A stretch of 64,000 nucleotides of DNA from Azospirillum soli (GTDB taxonomy: Bacteria > Pseudomonadota > Alphaproteobacteria > Azospirillales > Azospirillaceae). Shown here piece after piece: positions 17,604-26,767 of this stretch. The stretch covers positions 26,108 through 90,107 of the forward strand of contig NZ_JAGINQ010000022.1 in the NCBI RefSeq assembly GCF_017876165.1, given 5' to 3'. The notes under the pieces were generated by a model that was not told the origin of the DNA, did no database searches, and saw nothing but the letters and a program-made list of their open reading frames with translations. The position numbers and the translations under genes are program-made. Positions within the stretch are counted from its first letter, which is position 1, and each line of letters starts with the position of its first letter.

Positions 17604-18008
17604 TCACGCCATTTGGGCAGAGGCGGCCCCGTTCAGGAAGCCGGCGACGGTGGTCAGGAATTCCTTGGGCTTGATCGGCTTGGAGACGTGCCCGTTGAAA
17701 CCGGCGTCGGCCAGCCGCCGCTTGTCGGCGGGGGTGGCGAGGTTGGTCACGGCGACCACCGGCGTGGCTGCCAGCGCCGCGTCGCCGCGAATCTGCTTGA
17801 TCAGTTCCACGCCGGAAACATTGGGCATGACGATGTCCATGACGACCAGATCCGGCGTGATCTCCCGCATCAGATCCATGACGATGCGCGGATCGTCCGC
17901 CTCCACGACGGTGTAGCCGCCCTCTTCCAGGCAGCGAACGAACAGCTTGCGCATCAACACATTGTCCTCGACCACGAGGATGGTTTGCGCCTTTTCCAGC
18001 GAATCCAT
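17604..18008 (-). CDS. Receiver-only response regulator upstream of pel
   Basis: A 134-residue CheY-like receiver with no output domain. The acidic pocket (VVEDN), phosphoacceptor aspartate (VVMDIVMP), switch threonine (VAVTN) and lysine (SKPIKP) are all present, so it should be phosphorylated by a histidine kinase and act by protein contact. It lies 81 bases upstream of pelX on the same strand and may be the first gene of the pel transcript. Two starts are possible (GTG 18014, ATG 18008). No partner kinase is in the window near it. Confidence 0.85.
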   Translation of the reverse strand: MDSLEKAQTILVVEDNVLMRKLFVRCLEEGGYTVVEADDPRIVMDLMREITPDLVVMDIVMPNVSGVELIKQIRGDAALAATPVVAVTNLATPADKRRLADAGFNGHVSKPIKPKEFLTTVAGFLNGAASAQMA

Positions 18009-18227
18009 AGTCACGCCGCTTGCCGATTGAGGGAGACCACCGCCCGGCCGGTCGCCGCAATGCGATCCACGCCCAGAGCCATCGTTGAAATTCCTGTACG
18101 CCAGATTGGTTATAAATGGGTTATGAATGGATCGACATTTACGTTAATCCGTTGGAAACCGTCAAGTTGACCACATGGCAACTTTTGGTGACCAAGGCCG
18201 GCGAATTGACGCATGCGAACGGCCAAC

Positions 18228-18587
18228 CTAAAGATGCCGCCGCACCGCAATCACAATCTGCTCGGGTTTGCAGGGACAGCGCAGGGCGCCGACGGCGGAA
18301 AGGCGCTCGGCCGCCTCCTCCTCGGCCCCGGCCTCGACCAGAACCAGAACGGGGATGTGCGACAGATCCGGGTCGCGCAGTTGGGCGGCGCGGAACTCCC
18401 ACCCGTTCATCACCGGCATCATCAGGTCGAGGACGATCAGATCGGGACGCAGGCCCGAATCGAGCGCGTCCAGCGCCGCCCGCCCGTCCGCTGCCTCCCG
18501 CACCTCGAACCCCTCGGCTCGCAGGGCGTCCGCCATTGTGGCCCGCAGCGCGTCGTCGTCCTCGACCACCAGGATCATGTCGGCCAT
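18228..18587 (-). CDS. Receiver-only response regulator behind the peptide-binding protein
   Basis: A 119-residue receiver domain. Acidic pocket VVEDDD, phosphoacceptor in VLDLMMP and lysine in CPCKPEQ are present, but the usual Thr/Ser switch position reads LVLVEAG, so signalling may be altered. ATG at 18587 gives the clean domain; longer frames reach back into the binding-protein gene. It starts eight bases after the stop of the YejA-type gene and is probably co-transcribed with it, an unusual pairing. The 219 bases after it (18009-18227) hold no gene. Confidence 0.8.
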   Translation of the reverse strand: MADMILVVEDDDALRATMADALRAEGFEVREAADGRAALDALDSGLRPDLIVLDLMMPVMNGWEFRAAQLRDPDLSHIPVLVLVEAGAEEEAAERLSAVGALRCPCKPEQIVIAVRRHL

Positions 18588-18595
18588 GGCACGCC

Positions 18596-20419
18596 TCAGC
18601 GCGGTTGCTGCTCGGCCATCGACGGGGCGTCGGTCAGCCACCAGGCGTCGAAGGCCAGCGAATAGGGTGGCAGCGTCGCCGGCCGCTTCAGCCGGTTCCA
18701 ATAGGCCACCCGATACACGCCCGAATACCAGTGCGGCACCACATAGTGGCTCCACAGCAGAACGCGGTCGAGCGCCGACACGGCGGTCTTCAGCTCCTCC
18801 TCGGTTCCGGCGCGGATGATTCGGGCGATCAGGCTGTCCACCACCTCGCTACGGATGCCGGCAAGGTTCTGGCTACCCGGCCGGTTCGCCGCGTCGGAAC
18901 CCCAGAAATCCGCCTGCTCGTTGCCCGGCGACAGCGACTGCCCCCAGACGTGAACGACCATGTCGAAGTCGAAATCGCGGATCCGGTTCTGGTACTGCGC
19001 CGGGTCAACCGTCCGCACGGTCGCCTGGATGCCCAGCCGCTTCAGGTTCTCGACGAACGGCAGGGTCACGCGCTCGAAGGTCGGGCTGTCCAGCAGGATT
19101 TCGAAGGTCAGCGGCCGGCCGGTGGCGGAGAAGACACGCGTCCCGTTGCGCACCTCCGATCCCGCCTCGTCCAGCAGGCGCTTGGCCTCCAGCAGGTTGC
19201 GCCGCATGCCGTTCGGCCCTTCGGTGGTCGGGGCGCGGTAGGCCGGGCCGAACACCTCCTCCGGGATCTTGCCGCGCAACGGTTCCAGCAGGGCCAGTTC
19301 CCGCCCCTGCGGCGTTCCCTTCGATTGCAGGGGGGAGTTCTCAAAATAGCTTTCGGTGCGCTTGTAGGCCCCATAGAACAGCGTCTGGTTCGTCCATTCG
19401 AAGTCGAAGGCATGCGCGATGGCCCAGCGCACCTTCGAATTCTCGAAGATAGGCCGGCGGGTGTTGAAGACGAAGCCCTGCATGCCGGCCGGGACCTCGT
19501 TGGGGATTTCCTCCACCGTCACCTTGCCTTCGCGCACCGCGTCGAAGTTGTAGCCGGTGGCCCAGGTCTTGGCGGTCGCCTCCTGGCGGAAGTCGTAGAG
19601 CCCGCCGCGAAACGCCTGCAATGCGACGCTTTCGTCGCGGTAATACTCGTAGGTCATGCTGCCGAAGTTGTTCCGGCCGACATTCACCGGCAGATCCTTG
19701 CCCCAGTAATCCGCCACCCGCTCGTAGGTGATAGAGCGCCCCGGATCGACGGACGCGATCCGGTAGGGTCCGCTGCCCAGCGGCGGTTCCAGCGTGGTCG
19801 CGTCGAATTGCCGGCCCTCCCAGTAATGCTTGGGCAGCACCGGCAGCTGGCCAACGATCATGGGAAGCTCGCGGTTGTCGCCGGGCTTGAAGGTGAAGCG
19901 GACGCGGCGTTCCCCCTCGGCCTCCACCTTGTCCACGGCGGCGTAGTAGCTGCGGTAAAAGGGGTGGCTCCGGGTCAGCGCCTGGAAGGTGAAGACCACG
20001 TCGTCGGCGGTCACCGGCCGGCCGTCGTGCCAGCGGGCGGCGTCGTTCAGATCGAAGGCGACCCAGGACCGGTCCTCCGGCACCTCGACGGTGCGGGCGA
20101 GCTGCCCGTATTCGGTGAAGGGCTCGTCCGCGGCCCCCGCCATCAGCGTGTCGTAAATGGCCGTCGACCCGGCCGCCGGCACGCCCTTCAGTGTGAAGGG
20201 GTTCAGCGTGTCGAAGGAGCCGGTCGCCTGCAAGGTCACCCGCCCGCCCTTCGGCGCGTCCGGGTTGATGTAGTCGAAATGCTTGAAGCCGGGGCCGTAT
20301 TTCGGCTCGCCGTGGAGCGCCATGCCATGGCGCGGCTCCGCCTTCGCCGGAAGGGCAAGCCCCGCCGCCGCCCCCGCCGCCATCGACGCCATCAGGACAC
20401 ACACGGCGATCCGTCGCAT
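18596..20419 (-). CDS. yejA: Periplasmic peptide-binding protein, YejA type (ABC transporter family 5)
   Basis: A 607-residue extracellular solute-binding protein with a Sec signal peptide ending LALPAKA. The start of the mature protein (HGMALHGEPKYGPGFKHFDYINPDAPKGG) and TFQALTRSHPFYRSYY are typical of the YejA branch of the dipeptide/oligopeptide-binding family, which delivers peptides (including microcin C in Escherichia coli) to the YejBEF permease. No permease or ATPase gene is adjacent; the gene is followed only by a receiver protein. ATG at 20419 is chosen because a GGAG lies just before it. Confidence 0.85.
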   Translation of the reverse strand: MRRIAVCVLMASMAAGAAAGLALPAKAEPRHGMALHGEPKYGPGFKHFDYINPDAPKGGRVTLQATGSFDTLNPFTLKGVPAAGSTAIYDTLMAGAADEPFTEYGQLARTVEVPEDRSWVAFDLNDAARWHDGRPVTADDVVFTFQALTRSHPFYRSYYAAVDKVEAEGERRVRFTFKPGDNRELPMIVGQLPVLPKHYWEGRQFDATTLEPPLGSGPYRIASVDPGRSITYERVADYWGKDLPVNVGRNNFGSMTYEYYRDESVALQAFRGGLYDFRQEATAKTWATGYNFDAVREGKVTVEEIPNEVPAGMQGFVFNTRRPIFENSKVRWAIAHAFDFEWTNQTLFYGAYKRTESYFENSPLQSKGTPQGRELALLEPLRGKIPEEVFGPAYRAPTTEGPNGMRRNLLEAKRLLDEAGSEVRNGTRVFSATGRPLTFEILLDSPTFERVTLPFVENLKRLGIQATVRTVDPAQYQNRIRDFDFDMVVHVWGQSLSPGNEQADFWGSDAANRPGSQNLAGIRSEVVDSLIARIIRAGTEEELKTAVSALDRVLLWSHYVVPHWYSGVYRVAYWNRLKRPATLPPYSLAFDAWWLTDAPSMAEQQPR

Positions 20420-20560
20420 TGCTCCGCCCCTCTCCCGCTCTCGCTTCTCTTCGGCCTTCAACAGATGGGGCATCCGGGTCGGCACGGCGCCTTCTCCTTT
20501 CGGAACCTTCAGCCCAGCCGCCGGTTGTCCGTAACGTTATCCCCAAAGGGATTTCCCGCC

Positions 20561-21469
20561 ATGGACCAACCCTACCACCCCATCGACACGCAGCACGTCC
20601 TGTTTCTCCTCCGCCAATGGCTGAAGGCCGTGTCGCCGCCCGCCGGGGTCGAATGGTTGGACGATGTGCGCGACTCCCTGAACGAGGGGGCGATGGACGG
20701 TGCCTTTTTCGATGCCTTCGCCGCCGTGCCCAAGCGCGTTGGACACGCGCCTCTGAAGCTGGCGCGCGAGGACATGGACGAGGCGCGCAAGGCCCGCAAC
20801 GGCTGGCACCCGCAGCGCTGGACCGCCGACACGGCGGCGCGGGTCATGCTGCTGCTCAGCTACGACGACAGCGATCCGGCGTCCTACGGCGACATGCTGA
20901 CCGGCTTGCTGAAGGAAGGGCACGCGGCGACCTCGGCGGCGCTGTACCGCGCGCTGCCGCTGCTGCCCTACCCGGAACGGCACGTAACCTGGGCCACCGC
21001 CGCCACCCGGTCCGACCATCGGGATCTGTTCGAAGCGCTGGCCGTCTGCAACCCCTACCCCGCCGAACGCTTCGACGAGGCCGCCTGGAACAGCCTGATC
21101 ATGAAGGCGGTCTTCCTCGGCGTGCCGCTGATCGAAGTGGAGGGGCTGGAGCGCCGCGCGAACCACGTTCTCGCCCACGAACTGCGCGACTACACCCACC
21201 AGCGGGCCGCCGCCGGCCACCCGCCCAGCCCGGCCATATGGCAGGCCATCGGCGTCTACGCCACCGGCCCGCTGCTGGACGACATGGAGCGGATGATCAA
21301 CTCCAAGGACCCGGCGCAACGGCAGGCGGCCTCCCTCGTGCTGTGCCGCAGCCACGACCCGCGCGCCCTGCGCATCCTGGCCGACCACCACGACCTGCGC
21401 GACGCGGTGACCGCCGGGCGGCTGACCTGGGAGGGGGTGGGAACCCGGTCCCTGCGCGCGGCGGGCTGA
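20561..21469 (+). CDS. EboA-domain-containing protein
   Basis: A 302-residue soluble helical protein. The stretch ALYRALPLLPYPERHV, then NPYPAERFDEAAWNSLIMKAVFLGVPLIEV and a later LAHELRDYTHQRAAAGH segment match the EboA family. EboA belongs to a conserved gene set linked in other bacteria to moving prenylated or pigment-type metabolites to the envelope. None of the other ebo genes are next to it, so its role here is unknown. It is transcribed away from yejA and followed by a glutathione transferase. Confidence 0.7.
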   Translation: MDQPYHPIDTQHVLFLLRQWLKAVSPPAGVEWLDDVRDSLNEGAMDGAFFDAFAAVPKRVGHAPLKLAREDMDEARKARNGWHPQRWTADTAARVMLLLSYDDSDPASYGDMLTGLLKEGHAATSAALYRALPLLPYPERHVTWATAATRSDHRDLFEALAVCNPYPAERFDEAAWNSLIMKAVFLGVPLIEVEGLERRANHVLAHELRDYTHQRAAAGHPPSPAIWQAIGVYATGPLLDDMERMINSKDPAQRQAASLVLCRSHDPRALRILADHHDLRDAVTAGRLTWEGVGTRSLRAAG

Positions 21470-21571
21470 GGCTGTCCGCCGGCTTGGTTTCCGCTGGCGC
21501 GAGGGGCGGCTTGCGGTCATGGTTTCCCCAACCGCGCGAACGCGCGCACCCTAAGGAGGGAGACACAATCC

Positions 21572-22192
21572 GTGACCGCCGCCTTCACCGTCCACGGCAA
21601 CTTCAATTCCCAGCCCGCGACCCGCGTGGTGCTGTTCCTCAGCATGGCCGGCGTGCCCTTCGTCTACCGCCATGTGGATCTGCGCGGCCAGCAGCAGAAG
21701 ACCCCGGAGTATCTCGCCATCAACCGCTTCGGCCGGGTGCCGACGCTGGTACACGGCGACGTCAGCGTGTCCGAATCCGGCGTGATCCTGACCTATCTGG
21801 CCGAGAAGACGGGCCAGTTCGGCGGCCGGGACGAGCGGGAGAAGCTGCGGCTTGCCGAATGGCTAAGCTGGCTTGCCGACGTGTTGCTTCCGGTGCAGCG
21901 CGCCCGCGCGGTGCGCAAGTTCAACGGCGACGCCAATGCCCTGCCCTGGCTGGACGCCGGGGCGGCCAGCGGCATGGCCCAGTTCGACGATCACCTCGCC
22001 AACCACAGCTTCGTCGATGGCGATCGCCTGACCATCGCCGACATCTTTGCCTTCCCCTTGATCGATCTGGTCGATGAGGCGGCCATCGACCTCGGCAAAT
22101 ACCCCAACGTCAAGGCGTGGCACGCCCGCATGCTGGCCCAGCCCGGCGTCAAGCGGCAGTATGAGCTGATGCCCCAGCAGAACGTCGGGTAA
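21572..22192 (+). CDS. Glutathione S-transferase family protein
   Basis: A 206-residue protein with an N-terminal thioredoxin-like domain (residues 1-80; NRFGRVPTLVHGD with the cis-proline, then SESGVILTYLAEKTG for the glutathione gamma-glutamyl contact) and a helical C-terminal domain (DGDRLTIADIFAFPLI, the N-cap motif). It probably conjugates or reduces small electrophiles with glutathione. The GTG start at 21572 is supported by AAGGAGGG about ten bases upstream. The substrate cannot be read from sequence. Confidence 0.9.
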   Translation: MTAAFTVHGNFNSQPATRVVLFLSMAGVPFVYRHVDLRGQQQKTPEYLAINRFGRVPTLVHGDVSVSESGVILTYLAEKTGQFGGRDEREKLRLAEWLSWLADVLLPVQRARAVRKFNGDANALPWLDAGAASGMAQFDDHLANHSFVDGDRLTIADIFAFPLIDLVDEAAIDLGKYPNVKAWHARMLAQPGVKRQYELMPQQNVG

Positions 22193-22203
22193 GGACAAAG
22201 AAA

Positions 22204-22235
22204 AAGCCCCTCTCCCCGGGTAGGGAGAGGGGCTT
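22204..22235. terminator. Intrinsic terminator between convergent genes
   Basis: A 13-bp perfect stem (22204-22216 with 22223-22235). On the minus strand it is followed by a T-run, so it ends the TRAP binding-protein transcript; it can also stop the GST transcript. Confidence 0.85.
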
Positions 22236-22248
22236 CGTCTTCAGGCGC

Positions 22249-23334
22249 TTACTTCTTGCCGGCGACCGACGAGACGAAGTTGTCGTACGGAATTTCCGCC
22301 ACGCGGAACCACAGGTTGGTTTCCTCGATGAACGGCTTCCAGCTCTCGTAGACCGTCTTGAAGTTCGGGTTGGTCTTCGCGATCTCCTCGTAATGCTCGA
22401 AGGCGATCTTGTGGGCCTGCTCCATCAGGTCGCGCGGGAAGGCGCGCAGGATGGCGCCCTTGCCGACCAGACGCTTCAGGGCCTTGGCGTTCTCCGCGTC
22501 GTACCGCGCGGTCATGTAGGTGTTCGCCTCGGCGCAGGCGGCCGTCAGGATCGACTGGTAGGCCTTCGGCAGCTTCTCGTATTCCTGAAGGTTGCAGTAG
22601 AGGGAGACCTGCGGGCCGCCCTCCCACCAGCCGGGATAGTAGTAGTACTTGGCGACCTGGACGAAGCCCAGGCGCTCGTCGTCATAGGGGCCGACGAACT
22701 CGGTGGCGTCGATGGTGCCCTTCTCCAGCGCCGGGTACACGTCGCTGCCGGCGATCTGGGTCGGGGTGGCGCCCATCTTGGCCATGATCTGGCCGGTGAT
22801 GCCGGCGATGCGGATCTTCAGGCCCTGGAAGTCGGCGGCCGACTTGATTTCCTTGCGGTACCAGCCGCCCATCTGCACGCCGGTGTTGCCGGCCGGGAAC
22901 TGGATGACATTGTGGTTCTTCATGAACGCGCGCAACAGATCCAGGCCGCCGGACTGCATCCAGGCGTTCATCTGGCGGGCGTTCGGACCGAAGGGCAGCG
23001 CCGTGTCGAAGGCGAAGGTCGGGTCCTTGCCGACGTAGTAATAGCCACAGGTGTGGCCGCACTGGACCGTGCCGTTCTGCACCGCGTCGAGCACCTGGAG
23101 GCCCGGCACGATCTCACCCGCGGGATGGACGCGGATGTTGAACTTGCCGTCAGTGCTCTCGGCCACGCGGCGAGCGATCACCTCCGACGCGCCGACCAGG
23201 ATGTCGGTGCTCTTCGGGAAGCTCGACGCCAGACGCCACTGGATCTCCGGCTGGGACTGGGCAATGGCCGGGGCGGCAACGCCGGCAACCGCCAGACCGG
23301 CACCCGCCGACGTCAGGAACGCACGTCTTTTCAC
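22249..23334 (-). CDS. TRAP transporter substrate-binding protein, DctP/TakP type
   Basis: A 361-residue periplasmic binding protein. A twin-arginine-like start (KRRAFLTSAGAGLAVAGVAAPAIA) precedes a mature domain with ASSFPKSTDILVGASEVIARR, AGEIVPGLQVLDAV and CGYYYVGKDPTFAFDTALPFG, features of the TRAP family that binds organic or 2-oxo acids. The membrane subunits (small and large TRAP permease) are not adjacent. GTG at 23334 is preferred because GGGAGAAG sits upstream at proper distance. The ligand is not determinable here. Confidence 0.88.
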   Translation of the reverse strand: MKRRAFLTSAGAGLAVAGVAAPAIAQSQPEIQWRLASSFPKSTDILVGASEVIARRVAESTDGKFNIRVHPAGEIVPGLQVLDAVQNGTVQCGHTCGYYYVGKDPTFAFDTALPFGPNARQMNAWMQSGGLDLLRAFMKNHNVIQFPAGNTGVQMGGWYRKEIKSAADFQGLKIRIAGITGQIMAKMGATPTQIAGSDVYPALEKGTIDATEFVGPYDDERLGFVQVAKYYYYPGWWEGGPQVSLYCNLQEYEKLPKAYQSILTAACAEANTYMTARYDAENAKALKRLVGKGAILRAFPRDLMEQAHKIAFEHYEEIAKTNPNFKTVYESWKPFIEETNLWFRVAEIPYDNFVSSVAGKK

Positions 23335-23478
23335 GATTCTTCTCCCGTGGACTCGCCTTCCCTTTCGAATCAAACGGCCTCTGGGACCGCTTGTTACGAG
23401 GGATTGATTAGGAGTGTAACAAAGCAGTGTTCCAAGGCCAACTCACCGCACAAATCCGCATGACAGGTCTTCGTCATA

Positions 23479-25113
23479 TTACCCGGCCGCCGTGAGCAGC
23501 CCCAGGAAGGCCGAAAGCGGCGGCAGCACCAGCGTCCGCCCGTCCGCCGTGACCTCCGGCGCCGCTCCGCCGGGTGCGCGCGGCAGGTCCAGTGCGACAA
23601 GACGCGGCTTGCGCTTCAGCGGATATTCCGCCGGCTCGTTGGCGAAGTTGAAGACAGCCAGCAGATGTTCGCCCTCGGCGGTCCGCTGGAAGGCCAGCAC
23701 GGAGTCCCTGTCCTCCACCGCCTCCACCCCGCCGACGGTCAGGGCGGCGTGGTTGCGGCGCACGCGCAGCGCCTGCCGCCAAATGTCCAGCGGGCTGCCG
23801 AGGGTGCGCTCCTGCCGGTCGATGGCAAGCGGAAGATGGGATTCCGGCACTGGCAGCCACGGCTCGCCCGCCGTGGAGAAACCGGCGTTGGCCGCCCCGG
23901 CGCGCCAGGGCATGGGCGTACGGCTGCCGTCGCGCCCCTGGAATTCCGGCCAGTAGGTCATGCCGAAGGGGTCGCGCAGTTGGTGGCGCTCCAACTGTGC
24001 GTTGGGCAGCGCCAGTTCCTCCCCCTGATACAGACAGATCGTCCCCGGCAACGCGGCGAACAGCGCGGCCAGCAGGGCGTTGAACCGCTCCGGATCGGCG
24101 CCGGGCGGCAACCAGCGGCTTGCCGCGCGCTCCACGTCGTGGTTGGAGAAGCTCCAGCAGATCGCGTCGGGCCGGGGCGTGCCGGTCAGCGCGTGGGCGA
24201 ATCCCTTGGCCGAGAAGGGCTGCTTGGCGAGCGACAGCGTGTAGGCGGCGTGCAGCCCCTGCGGCCCGCAATAACTGGCGATGCGCTGGCCGGCGCCGGG
24301 CTGGCTCGACAGTTCGCCCAACAGCACCCGCCCCGGATACCGGTCCACCACCGCGCGCAGCTTGCCCAGCACGTCGCGCACCGAAGGGTGCATCATGTCG
24401 TGGAGATGCCGTTGCAACGCGAAGGGCTTCAGCGGCGGTTCCGGCGCCCGCCACACGGCGGCGGGGTTGGAGCGCAGTTCCGGATCGTGCGCGAAGAAGT
24501 CCACCGCGTCGATGCGGAAGCCGTCCACCCCACGTTCCAGCCAGAAGGCGGCGGTGTCGCAAACCGCCTGCATCGCCGCCTCGCATCGCAGGTTCAGCGA
24601 CGGCTGGCTGGCCAGGAAATGGTGCAGATAGTACTGGCGCCGGCGAGGCTCCCAGGTCCAGGCGGCACCGCCGAAGACCGACAGCCAGTTGTTGGGCGGC
24701 GTCCCGTCCGGGCGCGGGTCGGCCCAGACGTACCAGTCCGCGAATTCCCCCTCGCGCGAACGGCGGCTTGCCTCGAACCAGGCATGCGAATCGGAGGTGT
24801 GGCCGCAGACCAGATCGACGATCACCTTCAGCCCGCGCGTGTAGGCCTTCTGCACGATGTGGTCGAAAGTCGCCAGCCGTCCCATGCGGGGATCGACGTT
24901 GCGGTGGTCGGTGATGTCGTAACCGAAATCCTTCAGCGGCGACGGGTAGAAGGGGCTGATCCACACACCGTCCACACCGAGCGACGCGACGTGATCGAGC
25001 CCGTCCAGCACGCCGTCCAGATCGCCCCAGCCGTCGCCGTTCCGGTCGAGAAAGCTCAACGGGTAGATCTGGTAAAGGGCCGCGCCGCGCAGCCAGTTCG
25101 AACCCTGGGACAT
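23479..25113 (-). CDS. Alpha-glucosidase / oligo-1,6-glucosidase, GH13
   Basis: A 544-residue cytosolic GH13 enzyme. The (beta/alpha)8 motifs are clear: ALYQIYPLSFLDRNGDGWGDL at the N-terminus, GVDGFRIDAVDFF with the nucleophile aspartate, GRVLLGELSS with the acid/base glutamate and FSNHDVERAASRW with the transition-state aspartate. It hydrolyses alpha-glucosidic bonds of short sugars such as maltose, sucrose-type or isomaltose-type substrates; which one is not clear. ATG 25113 is the natural start. It stands alone without a sugar transporter. The 144 bases between it and the TRAP gene hold no feature beyond an AT-rich promoter-like stretch. Confidence 0.9.
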   Translation of the reverse strand: MSQGSNWLRGAALYQIYPLSFLDRNGDGWGDLDGVLDGLDHVASLGVDGVWISPFYPSPLKDFGYDITDHRNVDPRMGRLATFDHIVQKAYTRGLKVIVDLVCGHTSDSHAWFEASRRSREGEFADWYVWADPRPDGTPPNNWLSVFGGAAWTWEPRRRQYYLHHFLASQPSLNLRCEAAMQAVCDTAAFWLERGVDGFRIDAVDFFAHDPELRSNPAAVWRAPEPPLKPFALQRHLHDMMHPSVRDVLGKLRAVVDRYPGRVLLGELSSQPGAGQRIASYCGPQGLHAAYTLSLAKQPFSAKGFAHALTGTPRPDAICWSFSNHDVERAASRWLPPGADPERFNALLAALFAALPGTICLYQGEELALPNAQLERHQLRDPFGMTYWPEFQGRDGSRTPMPWRAGAANAGFSTAGEPWLPVPESHLPLAIDRQERTLGSPLDIWRQALRVRRNHAALTVGGVEAVEDRDSVLAFQRTAEGEHLLAVFNFANEPAEYPLKRKPRLVALDLPRAPGGAAPEVTADGRTLVLPPLSAFLGLLTAAG

Positions 25114-25198
25114 GGACACCCTCCGCACCTCACTTGCGCGAAGGGTCCGCATCTACTCCTAACGATCGGTTAGCGGCGCAATATGGTCACGCCGCGCA

Positions 25199-25468
25199 TC
25201 AGTCCTTTTTCGGCGGCAGCCGATTCGGCGCGAAGGCCGACAGCCACGGAGCCCAGGCCTGCTGCACCATGGCGCTCCACGCCTGCATCGGCGCCGCCCA
25301 AAGCCCCATCATCGGGAACGCCGGCCCGATCATGCCGCGCACAGCGTCGAAGGACGGGGTCGCGGTGATTTGCATGGTGATGATCTCGGCCCCCCGCTCC
25401 TTGTCCTCGCGGTGGAGAATCTGAATGTCCAGGTTGGGCAGGGCGGCGGTCAGCTTCGTCTCTTCCAT
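25199..25468 (-). CDS. Small conserved-type protein of unknown function
   Basis: An 89-residue protein with no recognised domain. An N-terminal part (EETKLTAALPNLDIQILHRED) reads as a mixed beta-strand region, and the C-terminal half is hydrophobic and tryptophan-rich (FPMMGLWAAPMQAWSAMVQQAWAPWL), so it may attach to the membrane. It is divergently placed to the topoisomerase IB gene. Coding is supported by normal codon composition and the ATG at 25468. Confidence 0.55.
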   Translation of the reverse strand: MEETKLTAALPNLDIQILHREDKERGAEIITMQITATPSFDAVRGMIGPAFPMMGLWAAPMQAWSAMVQQAWAPWLSAFAPNRLPPKKD

Positions 25469-25597
25469 CGTCCGACTCCGTATGGGCACCGCTTCAGGAT
25501 ACGGACTCCGCACCTGCGAAGGAACCCTTCCGAACGTTCAGGCAACCAAAGGGGCGCATCGGCCGTTGTAACGGGAAAACACCGACAGGTTCCCGTC

Positions 25598-26719
25598 ATG
25601 GATGGCCCCGTTCCGACCGCCGCCGACATCGACCCGAAGGAGGCCGCCGCCTGCGCCGGTCTGATCTACGTCTCCGACGAGGAGTCGGGCATCAAGCGCC
25701 GCCGGGCCGGCAAGGGCTTCACCTACAAATGGCCGGACGGCCGGACGGTCACGGAAGACGACACGCTGGAGCGCATCCGCAAGCTGGCCATCCCGCCCGC
25801 CTACCGCGACGTCTGGATCTGTCCGGACCCCGAAGGCCACATCCAGGCCACGGGCCGCGACGACAAGGGCCGCAAGCAGTACCGCTACCACCCGCGCTGG
25901 ACCGAACTGCGCGAAGGCACCAAGTTCGGCCGCATGCTGGAGTTCTGCCGGGCGCTGCCCCGGATCCGGCAGCGGGTGGACCAGGATCTCTCCCTGCGCG
26001 GCCTGCAACGCGACAAGGTGCTGGCGACCGTCGTGCGCCTGCTGGAAACCACTCTGATCCGCGTCGGCAACGAGAGCTACGCCCGCGAGAACCAGAGCTA
26101 CGGCCTGACCACGCTGCGCGACGACCACGCGGACATCGACGGCTCCGAAATCCGCTTTTCCTTCAAAGGCAAGTCTGGGAAGGAGTGGAACGTCGCCCTG
26201 AAGGACCGCCGGCTCGCCCGCGTCGTGCGCGCCTGCCAGGACGTGCCGGGCGAGGAGCTGTTCCAGTATGTGGACGAGGACGGGCAGCGCCGCGCCATCA
26301 CCTCGGGCGACGTGAACGATTACCTGCGCGCCGCCACCGGCCAGGACTTCACCGCCAAGGACTTCCGCACCTGGGCCGGCACCGTGTTGGCCGCCATGGC
26401 GCTGAAGGAGTTCGAGAGCTTCGACACCAAGACCAAGGCCAAGCGCAACGTCACCCGCGCCATCGAGCAGGTCGCCGCGCGGCTCGGCAACACGGCCAGC
26501 GTCTGCCGCAAGAGCTACGTGCATCCGGAAATCCTCGACGCCTATCTGGAAGGCGACCTTCTGAACGCCCTCAAGAACGAGGTTGAGACCGAATTGCGCG
26601 AGGAACTGGACGGGCTGAACGCCGAGGAGGCGGCGGTGCTGGCCTTCCTGCGCGAACGCCTGGAGCGCGAGAGCCGGTCCCGCGCCGGCGAGGGAGCCCG
26701 CAGGCGCAACGCTGCGTGA
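25598..26719 (+). CDS. DNA topoisomerase IB
   Basis: A 373-residue type IB topoisomerase of the bacterial/poxvirus-like class, which relaxes supercoils through a transient 3'-phosphotyrosyl bond. Visible catalytic elements are RDKVLATVVRLLETTLIRVGNESYA (first active arginine region), the KDFRTWAGT motif, and the C-terminal SVCRKSYVHPEIL with the nucleophile tyrosine. Length is normal. ATG 25598 is chosen as the start of the conserved N-terminus. The next gene follows after 48 bases and may be co-transcribed. Confidence 0.92.
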   Translation: MDGPVPTAADIDPKEAAACAGLIYVSDEESGIKRRRAGKGFTYKWPDGRTVTEDDTLERIRKLAIPPAYRDVWICPDPEGHIQATGRDDKGRKQYRYHPRWTELREGTKFGRMLEFCRALPRIRQRVDQDLSLRGLQRDKVLATVVRLLETTLIRVGNESYARENQSYGLTTLRDDHADIDGSEIRFSFKGKSGKEWNVALKDRRLARVVRACQDVPGEELFQYVDEDGQRRAITSGDVNDYLRAATGQDFTAKDFRTWAGTVLAAMALKEFESFDTKTKAKRNVTRAIEQVAARLGNTASVCRKSYVHPEILDAYLEGDLLNALKNEVETELREELDGLNAEEAAVLAFLRERLERESRSRAGEGARRRNAA

Positions 26720-26767
26720 ACGCGCCTGTTCTGGTGGTTAAGCCTGTCGCACCAGGAGAGAACGACC

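Noticed and set aside
25090..25115. TTCGAACCC resembling a tRNA T-arm
   Set aside because: It lies in the first codons of the GH13 gene and no acceptor or anticodon arms can be folded around it.
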